From contig JAPOYD010000074.1 in the NCBI GenBank assembly GCA_026706735.1, positions 1 to 45,297 of the forward strand: DNA of 45,297 bases, in the 5' to 3' direction. Each line of letters begins with the position of its first letter. Position 1 is the stretch's first letter. A program made the position numbers and the translations under genes. The notes beneath the pieces are model-generated. The model saw only the letters and a program-made list of their open reading frames with translations, was not told where the DNA came from and ran no database searches. The DNA is from Nitrospinota bacterium (GTDB taxonomy: Bacteria; UBA8248). Of the stretch, positions 36,244 through 43,990 are shown in pieces.

Positions 36244-36553
36244 GGCTGTTGAAAAACCTCTCCTCGCCCAGAATTGACCACTGCCGTCATTCCGGCGAAA
36301 GCCGGAATCCATTTATGGGTGTGAGTGGAAGAACGGCAGCGTTTCATCCTCCACCAATGCGCAGGAACCCCGACGAAAGGCAAAAGGCATAAAAATGGAT
36401 TCCGGCTTTCGCCGGAATGACGAACAAAACCACACCGCCTCTTGTAGGGACAGGTCGCGACCTCGGACAGGCGCAGGAGCCTGTCCGCTACGGACCTCCC
36501 TTCTCTGTCGGCTCCATACGCCGAATCACGAAATCATAACTTTTTCAATAGCC
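36244..36553. mobile_element. MITE-like element 1 (about 310 bp, non-coding)
   Basis: The ends are inverted repeats: GGCTGTTGAAAAA on the left and TTTTTCAATAGCC on the right (12 of 13 match). No gene for a transposase is inside. It contains a 29-bp perfect inverted repeat (36286-36314 and 36393-36421), each arm itself a small palindrome, and a further hairpin GGACAGGC-GCAGGA-GCCTGTCC. About 42 bp of the left end recur with one mismatch, inverted, in the element at 42996. No target duplication is clear. Confidence 0.7.
36286..36421. repeat. 29-bp perfect inverted repeat with REP-like palindromic arms
   Basis: The arm GTCATTCCGGCGAAAGCCGG continues to AATCCATTT and is found again as its exact reverse complement at 36393-36421, 78 nt away. 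The sequence ATTCCGGCGAAAGCCGGAAT is the kind of short palindrome seen as dispersed repeats in many GC-rich genomes. The paired arms could form a large hairpin or cruciform. Confidence 0.8.
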
Positions 36554-36605
36554 GTTTTATGGGTGGGCTAAAAAAAGGCTGAACGTCTGATGAGGTCTGC
36601 CAGTA

Positions 36606-37703
36606 TCAAATATCGAGGCGGAATTTGTGGACCGCCTCCTCGTTCACTTCCACCCCCAGACCAGGGCCTTCGGGCACCTTGACGACCCCGCCTTCCGCCA
36701 CGAAGCCGGTGACGATGTCCTCATCATGCCAGACGGGGGCTTTGCCGGATTCGTTGTAGACGATGGAAGGGGTCGAGGCGAAAAGATGCGCGCAGGCGGC
36801 GTCGTTCAGCGCGCTGTGGATCACGCTGCCGCAGATGCCCTCGATGCCGTGAATCTCGATGAGGGCGGCGGCTTTTTTCGCGTGGAGCAGACCGCCCTCG
36901 CGGTTGACTTTGAGGTTCACGATGTCGGCGGCGCGCCTGCGGGCGATTTCGGCCAGATAGTCGGGCCGGAACGATTCGTCCGCGCAGATGGGGATGCGCG
37001 TGTTCTTGTTGACGAACTCCAGGCCGTCGAGGTCGTTGCCGGGCACGGGCTGCTCGACCATGGTGACCCCGTACTCCTCGATGCGGGCGCACATCTGCAC
37101 GGCAAGCTTGGGCGTCCAGCTCATGTTGGCGTCGACGACGATGTGGGCCTCATCCCCTGCCGCCTCCCTGGCCGCCGCGACGCGGGCGATGCTCGTCTTC
37201 GTGTCGCGGTTCATCTTCACCTTGAACGAGGTGATGCCCAACGCCATGGATTCCGCCGCGAGATCGGCTGTCCTTTCGGGCGATTCCAAGGGCAGGATGT
37301 CGAAGGCTGGCATCTCGTCCCTGATTTTTCCGCCCAGCAGATCGTAGACCGGACAACCCAGCATGCGCCCGATGAGATCGTGCACCGCGCAGTCGACCGC
37401 CGCCTTGGGCGAATGGTGGAAGGGGATGGCCTTTTCCATCCTGTGGACGATGCGTTCCCTGTCGAAGGGGTTGCAATCGGCGACCGCGGGAACCAGGTAT
37501 TCATCGAGTATCTGGTAGGCGCTCTTGAGCGTTTCCCCGGTCGGAAACGAGCGCAGCGGCGCTCCGCCCCAGCCGGAAACGCCCTCGCAGGTGATTTTGA
37601 CGACGATGTCTTCTGAATGCGTCGCGGTGCGCGTGGCGCTCTTGTAGGGATGGTTGAGCGGGATGGCGACGGGGAAGAGTTCTATTTTCTCGATTTTTCT
37701 CAT
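36606..37703 (-). CDS. Mandelate racemase/muconate lactonizing enzyme family protein
   Basis: This is an enolase-superfamily enzyme of 365 aa that abstracts a proton alpha to a carboxylate. The MLE-subgroup active site is complete: Lys161 and Lys163 in SFKVKMN, Mg ligands Asp191 (VVDANMSW), Glu217 (VEQPVP) and Asp242 (CADESF), and Lys265 in NLKVNREGG. This lysine pair is the pattern of muconate-lactonizing, o-succinylbenzoate synthase and dipeptide-epimerase types; the substrate remains open. A Rieske and a bicupin gene lie upstream on the same strand, so the three may share an operon. Confidence 0.88.
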   Translation of the reverse strand: MRKIEKIELFPVAIPLNHPYKSATRTATHSEDIVVKITCEGVSGWGGAPLRSFPTGETLKSAYQILDEYLVPAVADCNPFDRERIVHRMEKAIPFHHSPKAAVDCAVHDLIGRMLGCPVYDLLGGKIRDEMPAFDILPLESPERTADLAAESMALGITSFKVKMNRDTKTSIARVAAAREAAGDEAHIVVDANMSWTPKLAVQMCARIEEYGVTMVEQPVPGNDLDGLEFVNKNTRIPICADESFRPDYLAEIARRRAADIVNLKVNREGGLLHAKKAAALIEIHGIEGICGSVIHSALNDAACAHLFASTPSIVYNESGKAPVWHDEDIVTGFVAEGGVVKVPEGPGLGVEVNEEAVHKFRLDI

Positions 37704-37731
37704 TCGTGCTCTCGGCTCCTGTGGCGGGGAA

Positions 37732-38130
37732 TCACACGTGCACCATCACTAGGTCTTTTTCGAGCGTGACCTCATAAGTCTCGATGGAGGGGTCTTCTTC
37801 CGCCTCCAGCGTGACCTCATAGGTCTTGACGCGCATCCTGTGGGGGTTGAATACGGAGCGCCCGTTCGTGATGTCGAACTCCCAGCAATGCCAGGGGCAC
37901 ACGATAATCTGCTCGTCCATCACGTATTCATAGGTGTGGGGTTTGGACGACTTCATCGTCCCCTTTACCTTGCCCAGGCAAAGCGGCGCGCCCTGGTGCG
38001 GGCAGGAGTTTCTCACCGCGTAGAGGGCATTCTTGATGTTGAACACGCCGATGGAGCGGCCCTCGACATCGATTATCTTCCGCGCGCCGGGGGGCAGTTC
38101 CGATATCTTGCAAACCAGGTGTTTCGCCAT
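37732..38130 (-). CDS. Rieske [2Fe-2S] ferredoxin-type protein
   Basis: This 132-aa single-domain electron carrier has cluster ligands Cys43 and His45 in SCPHQGAPL and Cys78 and His81 in CPWHCWEFD. The spacing between the two ligand boxes is about 32 residues, nearly twice the usual, because of an insertion around KGTMKSSKPHTYEYVMDE. The C-terminus repeats TYEVTLE twice, 15 residues apart, reflecting an 18-nt imperfect direct repeat in the DNA. It could donate electrons to an oxygenase, but no oxygenase or reductase is next to it. Confidence 0.87.
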   Translation of the reverse strand: MAKHLVCKISELPPGARKIIDVEGRSIGVFNIKNALYAVRNSCPHQGAPLCLGKVKGTMKSSKPHTYEYVMDEQIIVCPWHCWEFDITNGRSVFNPHRMRVKTYEVTLEAEEDPSIETYEVTLEKDLVMVHV

Positions 38131-38147
38131 GCGCGATTCGCCCCGTT

Positions 38148-38975
38148 TTAGCCTTGCGCGGCCGAGGCCGCCGCTTTTTCCCTCAGCATCTCCTCGAGCT
38201 TCGGCATGGCCCGCACCGACGCGTAGCGCGCGTGCTGGCCGCTCCCGGTGGAGAGGCTCCGCTTCGAGCCCTTCGGGATGTGGATGATGGAGCCGGGACC
38301 CGACGCTTGGCGCTCATCGTCCACCTGGGCGTCGATGACTCCCTTCAAGACGTAGACGAATTGCTCGTGCGTGTTCTCGGTGGTCTGATCTTCAAAACCC
38401 TCGGGAATCTCGCCGTAGCCGAACGCGAGACGCTCGCCCTCGATCCACACGGTGTGGCGTCCCGAAGATGCGGGAGCGTCGAAGGTAGGAAGTATCGGAT
38501 AATAGGAGTTGTTCAGGCCTTCGACGATGATTTGCGCCTTGGAGGCGTCTTTTTCGAGATTTTCGGTGGAGCCGTCCTCGTACATTTCGTTGATTTCTTC
38601 GACGCTGGGCGCCTTGTCCGGCACGACCTGGTCCCTGTCGAGGCCCACGACCGTCCAGGAGCGGTCTTTCACGTAGAGGTAGTCCATGTCGCCGTCTTCG
38701 GTGGCGATCATCTGATGCTGGGCGTACGCGGGCACGTGAACGAAGGTGCCCGGCGTGACGACCCGCCTGTCCTTTCCGACGAGGGCGTTGATTTTTCCGC
38801 GGATGGGGAAAATCATGAGTTCGTTGGGGTGATAATGTATCTGGGAACCCGTGCCGGCCACCTTGCTGACCTGGCAGAAATACATGAAATCCCCCTCGAC
38901 GATGGCTCCCTGGCCGGAAGAGAGATGAGGCGAAACGGCTTTTTTCTCTATTTCTTCGAAACGATGAAACGGCAT
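38148..38975 (-). CDS. Bicupin protein
   Basis: This 275-aa protein has two cupin barrels. The start at 38975 (MPFHRFEEIEKK) follows AAAGGAG; the track ORF begins much farther upstream. Barrel 1 (about 30-115) has the metal motif HYHPNELMIF and HVPAYAQHQM. Barrel 2 (about 165-255) has ENTHEQFVYVLKG and HIPKGSKRS; its second histidine is replaced. Barrel 1 is clearly paralogous to the single cupin at 41314, sharing GTGS..H.HPNE and the KD..W end. It may be a sugar-acid or ring-cleaving enzyme, or a sensor. Function unknown. Confidence 0.82.
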   Translation of the reverse strand: MPFHRFEEIEKKAVSPHLSSGQGAIVEGDFMYFCQVSKVAGTGSQIHYHPNELMIFPIRGKINALVGKDRRVVTPGTFVHVPAYAQHQMIATEDGDMDYLYVKDRSWTVVGLDRDQVVPDKAPSVEEINEMYEDGSTENLEKDASKAQIIVEGLNNSYYPILPTFDAPASSGRHTVWIEGERLAFGYGEIPEGFEDQTTENTHEQFVYVLKGVIDAQVDDERQASGPGSIIHIPKGSKRSLSTGSGQHARYASVRAMPKLEEMLREKAAASAAQG

Positions 38976-39211
38976 CCGATAAACTCCTTTTTTGGCAAAG
39001 TTGTCCCTGCGGTGCTTTTCCTGTAAATCGTGACGAATCAAAAAAATTATTGTTGTCAGGTTTGTTGAACCCAAGGGGCGAATGTTACCCTTTCCCGTCG
39101 CGTCTGACAATTTATGTTCGATAAAAAATGAGGCGTCCCCCGGCTTTTTCATGGCGGCGGGGCGCAAGCAAAGAATTTTCACGGCACTTATCAAACATAC
39201 TGGAGATGGAT

Positions 39212-40213
39212 ATGGCGGATGAAAAAGTTCGGTTGGCGTCTATCGGCCTGGCGAATTGGGGAACCATGCTGGCGAATGCCGCGAAAAGGGCGGGAAACGT
39301 GGAAATAACCCGGTGTTTCACGAGAACCGAGTCCTCGCGCGAGGAATTTGCGGAGAAATTCGGGTGCCGCCCGGCGGGGTCCTTCGAAGAAGTGCTGAAT
39401 GACAGCGAGGTGGAAGGAATCCTCATCGCCACGCCCCATTCCACGCATACGGACCTCATTACGCAGGCAGCATCCGCCGGAAAGCACGTCTTCGTCGAAA
39501 AGCCGCTCACCCTGACGGTGGCGGATGCGGACAAGTGCATCGAAGCTACTGAAAGAGCTGGCGTTACGCTCCTGGTCGGGCACCACAGGAGGCGGCAGGG
39601 GGCGAATCGCAGGATACGGGCGATGATAGACGAGGGCGCGCTGGGGATGATTCACGCCCTGGAGGCGAACCTCTCCAATCCCAATGGGCAAAACCCCAGA
39701 AGCGGCTGGCGGAACGACCCGGCGGAATGCCCGGCGGGGGGCATGACGGGGCTTGGCGTTCACATGGTGGATAATCTCCAGTACCTGGCAGGCCCGGCGA
39801 AGCGCGTGAGCGCGTTCAGCAAACAACTGTACGCCGCAGGAAATCTCGATGACGTGACGAACATTATCCTGGAATACGAGAGCGGCCCGCTCGGCTACAT
39901 CACCACCTGCTATGTCACCTCCAAGCAATGCACGACGTCGGCGCACGGCACCGAAGCCTCCGCATGGAGCGAGGACGAGGGGGAGCGGCTGTATCTCCAG
40001 AAAAAGGATGAAACCCAGAGGAGCGAGCTTTCCGTGGACGGCGGCGATGCGCTCGCCGAGGAAATCGAGGAATTCGCAAAATGCATCCGGGGCGAGGCCG
40101 CGCCCGAGACGGACGGGAAGGCCGCGCGGGAAGTCGTGGCCGTTCTGGAGTCGATCGTCGAAAGTGCCAAGAGCGGGCGCGTGGTCGAGGTTTCGGAAAT
40201 CAGGGGGCATTGA
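39212..40213 (+). CDS. Gfo/Idh/MocA family oxidoreductase
   Basis: This is the third family member in the window, 333 aa. The start at 39212 (MADEKVRLA) follows TGGAG at a good distance; the ATG six bases earlier is too close. The cofactor loop reads SIGLANWGTM, without the second glycine of GxGxxG. HVFVEKPLTL has the EKP motif, and TGLGVHMVDNLQYLAG carries the conserved Asp and His of the substrate domain. It is divergent from the bicupin gene and followed after two bases by the deacylase gene, so it could act on the same compound. Confidence 0.85.
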   Translation: MADEKVRLASIGLANWGTMLANAAKRAGNVEITRCFTRTESSREEFAEKFGCRPAGSFEEVLNDSEVEGILIATPHSTHTDLITQAASAGKHVFVEKPLTLTVADADKCIEATERAGVTLLVGHHRRRQGANRRIRAMIDEGALGMIHALEANLSNPNGQNPRSGWRNDPAECPAGGMTGLGVHMVDNLQYLAGPAKRVSAFSKQLYAAGNLDDVTNIILEYESGPLGYITTCYVTSKQCTTSAHGTEASAWSEDEGERLYLQKKDETQRSELSVDGGDALAEEIEEFAKCIRGEAAPETDGKAAREVVAVLESIVESAKSGRVVEVSEIRGH

Positions 40214-40215
40214 GC

Positions 40216-41244
40216 GTGAGCGAAACGAGCTTGGATTCCTGGGAAATCGGGGGGGTGGAGATAGCCGCAGGCTCCTATGAATACGTGAAAATCCCGGTGG
40301 CGCAGATGCTCACCGGCTCAGAAACCGGCCTGCCCCTTCATTGCGTGAGAGGGGAAAAACCCGGCCTCACCCTCTCCGTTCTGGCGTGCGTCCACGGAGA
40401 TGAGCCACAGCCGATTCGCGCGTTTCAGAACGTCCTGGCGCAAATCGATCGGAAACAACTGAGCGGCGCCTTGCTGCTGGTTCCGGTGGCGAATCCTTTT
40501 GCTTTTGCGAATTTTTCGCGCCAATCGCCTGATCAGCACGAGCAGACGAACCTTTGGGGCGCTTTTCCGGGTTCCGCCAGGGGGACGCTCACGCAGCGCT
40601 ACGCGCACAAGATTCGTGAAACCCTGATCGAGCGCGCGGATTATCTCGTGGAGTTTCATTCCGGCGGGGCGTCGGGGAGAATCCAGAGGCGCGTCGATAT
40701 GGACCCGGACGCCGAAGGCGCGGTCGGCGAAAAATCGCGCGAGATGGCGATTGCTTTCGCCAGCGGGGGTGCCGCGCTGGTACACGGCGTGCCTTTCAGC
40801 ACATCGAGCGCTTCGGGCTATGCGCTCACGCAGAAGATACCGGCCATCAGCGTGGAGATTGGCGGCGCCTACCTGCCCGAATGCGAGGAGAACCTTTACC
40901 GGGAGAACCTGGAGGGGGGGTTCCTGAACCTGCTCGTTCACCTCGGGATGCTCCCGGGGGAGGAGAAGAGATTGAGGATCACCTATTTCGGCTTTGCCAA
41001 TCGAGCTGAGGCCAACCCGTCGAACGGCGGATACCTCGTCTCGCGAAAAACGCATTTCGCAGACCTGGGCGCCAAGGTGAGCGAAGGGGAGCTTTTGGGT
41101 GAAATGCTCGATCCTTTCAGCCTAGAGGTGGTGGAGGAACTGCGAAGCCCCGCCGACGGCGTGCTTTTCTTCAGCAGGTGCAGCGGGCCGTTCGAAGTGG
41201 GCAACAAGGGGTTCGCCGTCGCCACCGAATACCGCGAAATTTAA
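40216..41244 (+). CDS. Succinylglutamate desuccinylase/aspartoacylase-type deacylase
   Basis: This is a zinc carboxypeptidase-fold hydrolase (M14 family, AstE/AspA group) of 342 aa that removes acyl groups from amino acids or similar. The GTG start at 40216 follows AGGGGG; the track start lies inside the previous gene. Zinc ligands are the His and Glu of CVHGDEPQ and the His of LVEFHSGG; SVEIGGAY has the catalytic glutamate. The C-terminal part (from about residue 265) is the beta-rich, biotinyl-like domain typical of the group. Substrate unknown. Confidence 0.87.
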   Translation: MSETSLDSWEIGGVEIAAGSYEYVKIPVAQMLTGSETGLPLHCVRGEKPGLTLSVLACVHGDEPQPIRAFQNVLAQIDRKQLSGALLLVPVANPFAFANFSRQSPDQHEQTNLWGAFPGSARGTLTQRYAHKIRETLIERADYLVEFHSGGASGRIQRRVDMDPDAEGAVGEKSREMAIAFASGGAALVHGVPFSTSSASGYALTQKIPAISVEIGGAYLPECEENLYRENLEGGFLNLLVHLGMLPGEEKRLRITYFGFANRAEANPSNGGYLVSRKTHFADLGAKVSEGELLGEMLDPFSLEVVEELRSPADGVLFFSRCSGPFEVGNKGFAVATEYREI

Positions 41245-41313
41245 CCAGCCGCGCGGGAAGTGCGAAGTTTTTCTATGGGTCTTTGAACAACCGACTGGAG
41301 GAAACGCAAGACA

Positions 41314-41760
41314 ATGCCTTTTTACGATCCCAAGACGATGGAGCAGAAGCTGGCGGGGGCGAGCTACAGCACCTCCGAGGGCGTGTGGGTCGACGGCGAG
41401 CGCGTCATATTCGGCGTCATCAACAAGCCGGCGGGCACGGGCAGCAGGCCGCACCGCCACCCCAACGAGCAGTTCATCTTCGTTCAGCAGGGCAGCCTGA
41501 AGGCGATGATCGACGGCGAGCGGAAAACGGTCGGGGCGGGGGGAATCATCCACATACCGGCCAATTCGCTCCACAGCATGGTGGCCACCGATGATGAGGA
41601 CGTCATCTTCATCGTGGCGAAGGATACGACCTGGCAGATCGAGGGGGTCGCCGAGGATGATTCGTCCTACGGCGCGTACATCGGCGAAGGCGCGGACGAG
41701 AGCGTAGCCTCCCGGTTTCGCGAGATTGCCGAACAAGGCCCCGGTTCAAGCGGCGATTGA
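41314..41760 (+). CDS. Single-domain cupin protein
   Basis: This 148-aa small beta barrel has the metal motif PHRHPNEQFIF (His-x-His-x3-Glu, about 46-56) and HIPANSLHSM with the fourth ligand. It is paralogous to barrel 1 of the bicupin at 38148: both have GTGS, the HPNE motif, the ATDDED-like strand and a KDTTW end. GGAGG precedes the ATG. It is the last gene after the Gfo-type and deacylase genes and may be co-transcribed with them. Confidence 0.87.
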   Translation: MPFYDPKTMEQKLAGASYSTSEGVWVDGERVIFGVINKPAGTGSRPHRHPNEQFIFVQQGSLKAMIDGERKTVGAGGIIHIPANSLHSMVATDDEDVIFIVAKDTTWQIEGVAEDDSSYGAYIGEGADESVASRFREIAEQGPGSSGD

Positions 41761-42036
41761 CTGAAGTCCAGGAAAACCGCTCGCGTCAATCCCCGGTGAG
41801 GGGAGTGTCAAAAATAGCGGGATAAAGTGGTATTCGCGCGCCTGATTCCGAAACCCCGAAAACGCGAAATCTTTGCCCGAAGATTTTGACTTGGAATTCT
41901 ATTTTTGCCAGAATGGCCGCAAATCGGACTTAAGCCGCAATGAACCATCAAGAACAGACGGGAAAATTCCATGGCTTCGGCCATGGGCATTGTATATAAA
42001 ATTTTTCGAAATTCGCACGATTTGGGAGGCTGTTTG

Positions 42037-42906
42037 ATGGCCACGGCAACAGATGAAGTCAGAAGGGATGACGTAAAGCTACCTGACGAGTACACCAAGC
42101 AGGAAAGATTCTGGATGTGGATCAAGGACAACATCCCGAGTTTTATTGCGGTGCTCGTGATATGGGAGGGCATCGCCTGGTACGTGGCTGAACCCGCGCT
42201 GTTCCCCCGTGTATTCCCCATTTTCCACCGTTTCTACGAGGTCACTTTCCTGAGGTCCGGCGAGACATTGTGCGTCTTGTGCGTGCACTCCTACCACACC
42301 GCCTGGCGGATCATGGTGGGAATGGTGATCGCCGGCTTCGTGGGGATAGCCATCGGCATCGCGATGGGCCGCATCGGCTGGTTCGAGAAGTTCATGATCC
42401 CCATCCTGAGCATGCTCCTGCCCATTCCGGCGCTGGCCTGGAGCCCGATTCTCGTCCTGTGGTTCGGCCTCGGCAACACGACCATGATTTTCATCACCGC
42501 GTTCGCCGCGGCGCTGCCGGCCATCTCCTCGACGTGGACGGGGGTGAAGACCATCAATCCCATCTGGATACGAGCGGCGCAGTCGATGAACGCCGAGGGG
42601 ATGACCCTGTTCTGGAAGGTCATTTTCCCCGGTTCGCTGCCGTTCATCCTCTCGGGCATCCGCATCGGCCTGGCGCGCGCATGGCGCGCCGGCATCGCCG
42701 GAGAGATGGTGGCCGCGAGCGACTGGGGCCTGGGCTACGCCATCTTCGACAGCCGCGAGGATCTCGACACCGCCTTCATGCTGGTGGGAATCGCGGCCAT
42801 CGCCCTCGTCGGCTTCGTGATGGAGAAGTTCATCTTCGAGAAATTCGAAAAAGTGACCGTCGTCAAGTGGGGCATGATGGAAGAGGTCGGCGGGCAGCGC
42901 CAGTAG
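42037..42906 (+). CDS. ABC transporter permease (SsuC/TauC-like)
   Basis: This is an inner-membrane permease of the nitrate, sulfonate and taurine type, 289 aa. The ATG at 42037 follows GGGAGG; the track start lies 22 codons upstream without a ribosome site. After a polar N-terminus there are about six membrane helices. MLLPIPALAWSPILVLWFGLG and the coupling loop GMTLFWKVIFPGSLPFILSGIRIGLARAWRAGIAGEM are family signatures. The likely ATPase partner is the gene at 43106, but it is convergent. No binding-protein gene is in view. Confidence 0.9.
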   Translation: MATATDEVRRDDVKLPDEYTKQERFWMWIKDNIPSFIAVLVIWEGIAWYVAEPALFPRVFPIFHRFYEVTFLRSGETLCVLCVHSYHTAWRIMVGMVIAGFVGIAIGIAMGRIGWFEKFMIPILSMLLPIPALAWSPILVLWFGLGNTTMIFITAFAAALPAISSTWTGVKTINPIWIRAAQSMNAEGMTLFWKVIFPGSLPFILSGIRIGLARAWRAGIAGEMVAASDWGLGYAIFDSREDLDTAFMLVGIAAIALVGFVMEKFIFEKFEKVTVVKWGMMEEVGGQRQ

Positions 42907-42932
42907 CGGATAAAACCGACAGGCCAGCAGAT

Positions 42933-42964
42933 AAGGCCGGCTCCCTATGGGGGCCGGCCTTTTT
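42933..42964 (+). terminator. Rho-independent terminator after the ABC permease gene
   Basis: A 13-bp stem (AAGGCCGGCTCCC with GGGGGCCGGCCTT, one T-G pair) encloses a TAT loop and runs into five T. It ends the permease transcript before the MITE-like element. Confidence 0.88.
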
Positions 42965-42995
42965 GTTTGTGATTCGGATGAGTAGTCGAAACTAG

Positions 42996-43105
42996 TAGGG
43001 TGTTGAAAAAAGTTCCTCCCAAAGGGGTTTTGCCCCCCGTCGAGAGTGCTCATCGTCATTCCGGCAGTGGTCAATTCTGGGCGAGGAAAGGTTTTTCAAC
43101 AGCTT
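42996..43105. mobile_element. MITE-like element 2 (110 bp) flanked by CTAG
   Basis: The left end TAGGGTGTTGAAAAA and the right end TTTTTCAACAGCTT are imperfect inverted repeats, and the match continues to the inner GTTCCTC and GAGGAAAGG. CTAG occurs directly outside both ends (42992-42995 and 43106-43109), consistent with a 4-bp target duplication. The right 42 bp match, inverted, the left end of element 1 with one mismatch. There is no coding content. Confidence 0.68.
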
Positions 43106-43858
43106 CTAGTTGCCGCGCACCGCCTCGGTCGCCATGTGTTCGAGTTCGATCACCCTCGGGTCGAACGGGTCCCGGGGTCGCGCCACGTCCACTTTGATCT
43201 CTTTATGGACGACTCCCGGCTGGCCGGCGAGAACGATGATCCTGTCCGCGAGGTAGACCGCTTCACTCAGGTTGTGCGTGACGTAGAAGATGGTCTTTTT
43301 CGTTTTCTCCCACACTTCGACCGTCAGCGACTGGAGGTTCTCGCGCGTCTGCGCGTCGAGCGCGCCGAAAGGCTCGTCCATCAGCATGAACTGGGGCTCG
43401 TAGGCGTACGCCCTCGCCACGGCGACGCGCTGCTTCATGCCGCCTGAGAGGTTGTGGGGATAGAGGTGGGTGAATTTTTCGAGGTGGACGAGTTCGAGGT
43501 ATTGCTGCGCCTTCTGCGTGCGCTCCTCCTTGCTCAGGCCCTTCATCTCCAAGCCGAACTCGACGTTCCTGAGAGCCGTGCGCCACGGAAAAAGCGCGTA
43601 TTCCTGGAACACGACGCCCCTGTTCATGCGGCCCGCCGCCGAAATGGGGTTGCCGTCGAGCAGGATGGAGCCCGCCGTATGATTCAGGAATCCGGCCAGG
43701 ATGTTGAGCAGCGTGGTCTTCCCGCACCCGGAGAGCCCCACGACGCACATGAATTCGCCGTCCTGAATGTCGAGGTTGATGTCTTTTAAGGCGTGAACCT
43801 TTCTGTCCTTCAGGTAGTATTCCATGTGCAGATTCTTGATGCTTACTTTCACCGGCAT
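43106..43858 (-). CDS. ABC transporter ATP-binding protein (SsuB/TauB-like)
   Basis: This 250-aa ATPase is of the nitrate, sulfonate and taurine importer group. Walker A is GLSGCGKTT (41-49), Q-loop FQEYALFPWRTALRNVEFGLE, signature LSGGMKQRVAVARAYA, Walker B MLMDEPFGALD and switch YVTHNLSEAVYLAD. These are typical of SsuB/TauB-like proteins. The TAG stop is formed by the CTAG at the edge of MITE-like element 2. It probably energises the permease at 42037, although the two genes face each other. Confidence 0.9.
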   Translation of the reverse strand: MPVKVSIKNLHMEYYLKDRKVHALKDINLDIQDGEFMCVVGLSGCGKTTLLNILAGFLNHTAGSILLDGNPISAAGRMNRGVVFQEYALFPWRTALRNVEFGLEMKGLSKEERTQKAQQYLELVHLEKFTHLYPHNLSGGMKQRVAVARAYAYEPQFMLMDEPFGALDAQTRENLQSLTVEVWEKTKKTIFYVTHNLSEAVYLADRIIVLAGQPGVVHKEIKVDVARPRDPFDPRVIELEHMATEAVRGN

Positions 43859-43990
43859 GATGTTCGGTCCTTATGAGATATCTGATAGAACGTGATTTCG
43901 CTTTTTTGCTTTTCGCGATGAATCCGAAAAATAGCGCAGATGATCCGCCCCCGTCAATTCCGTCAGGCTCCGCGAATCGTTTCTCCAAAA

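Noticed and set aside
36244-36553. CRISPR-like reading of the repeats in element 1
   Set aside because: There are only two arms, they are inverted rather than direct, and no spacers or cas genes are present.
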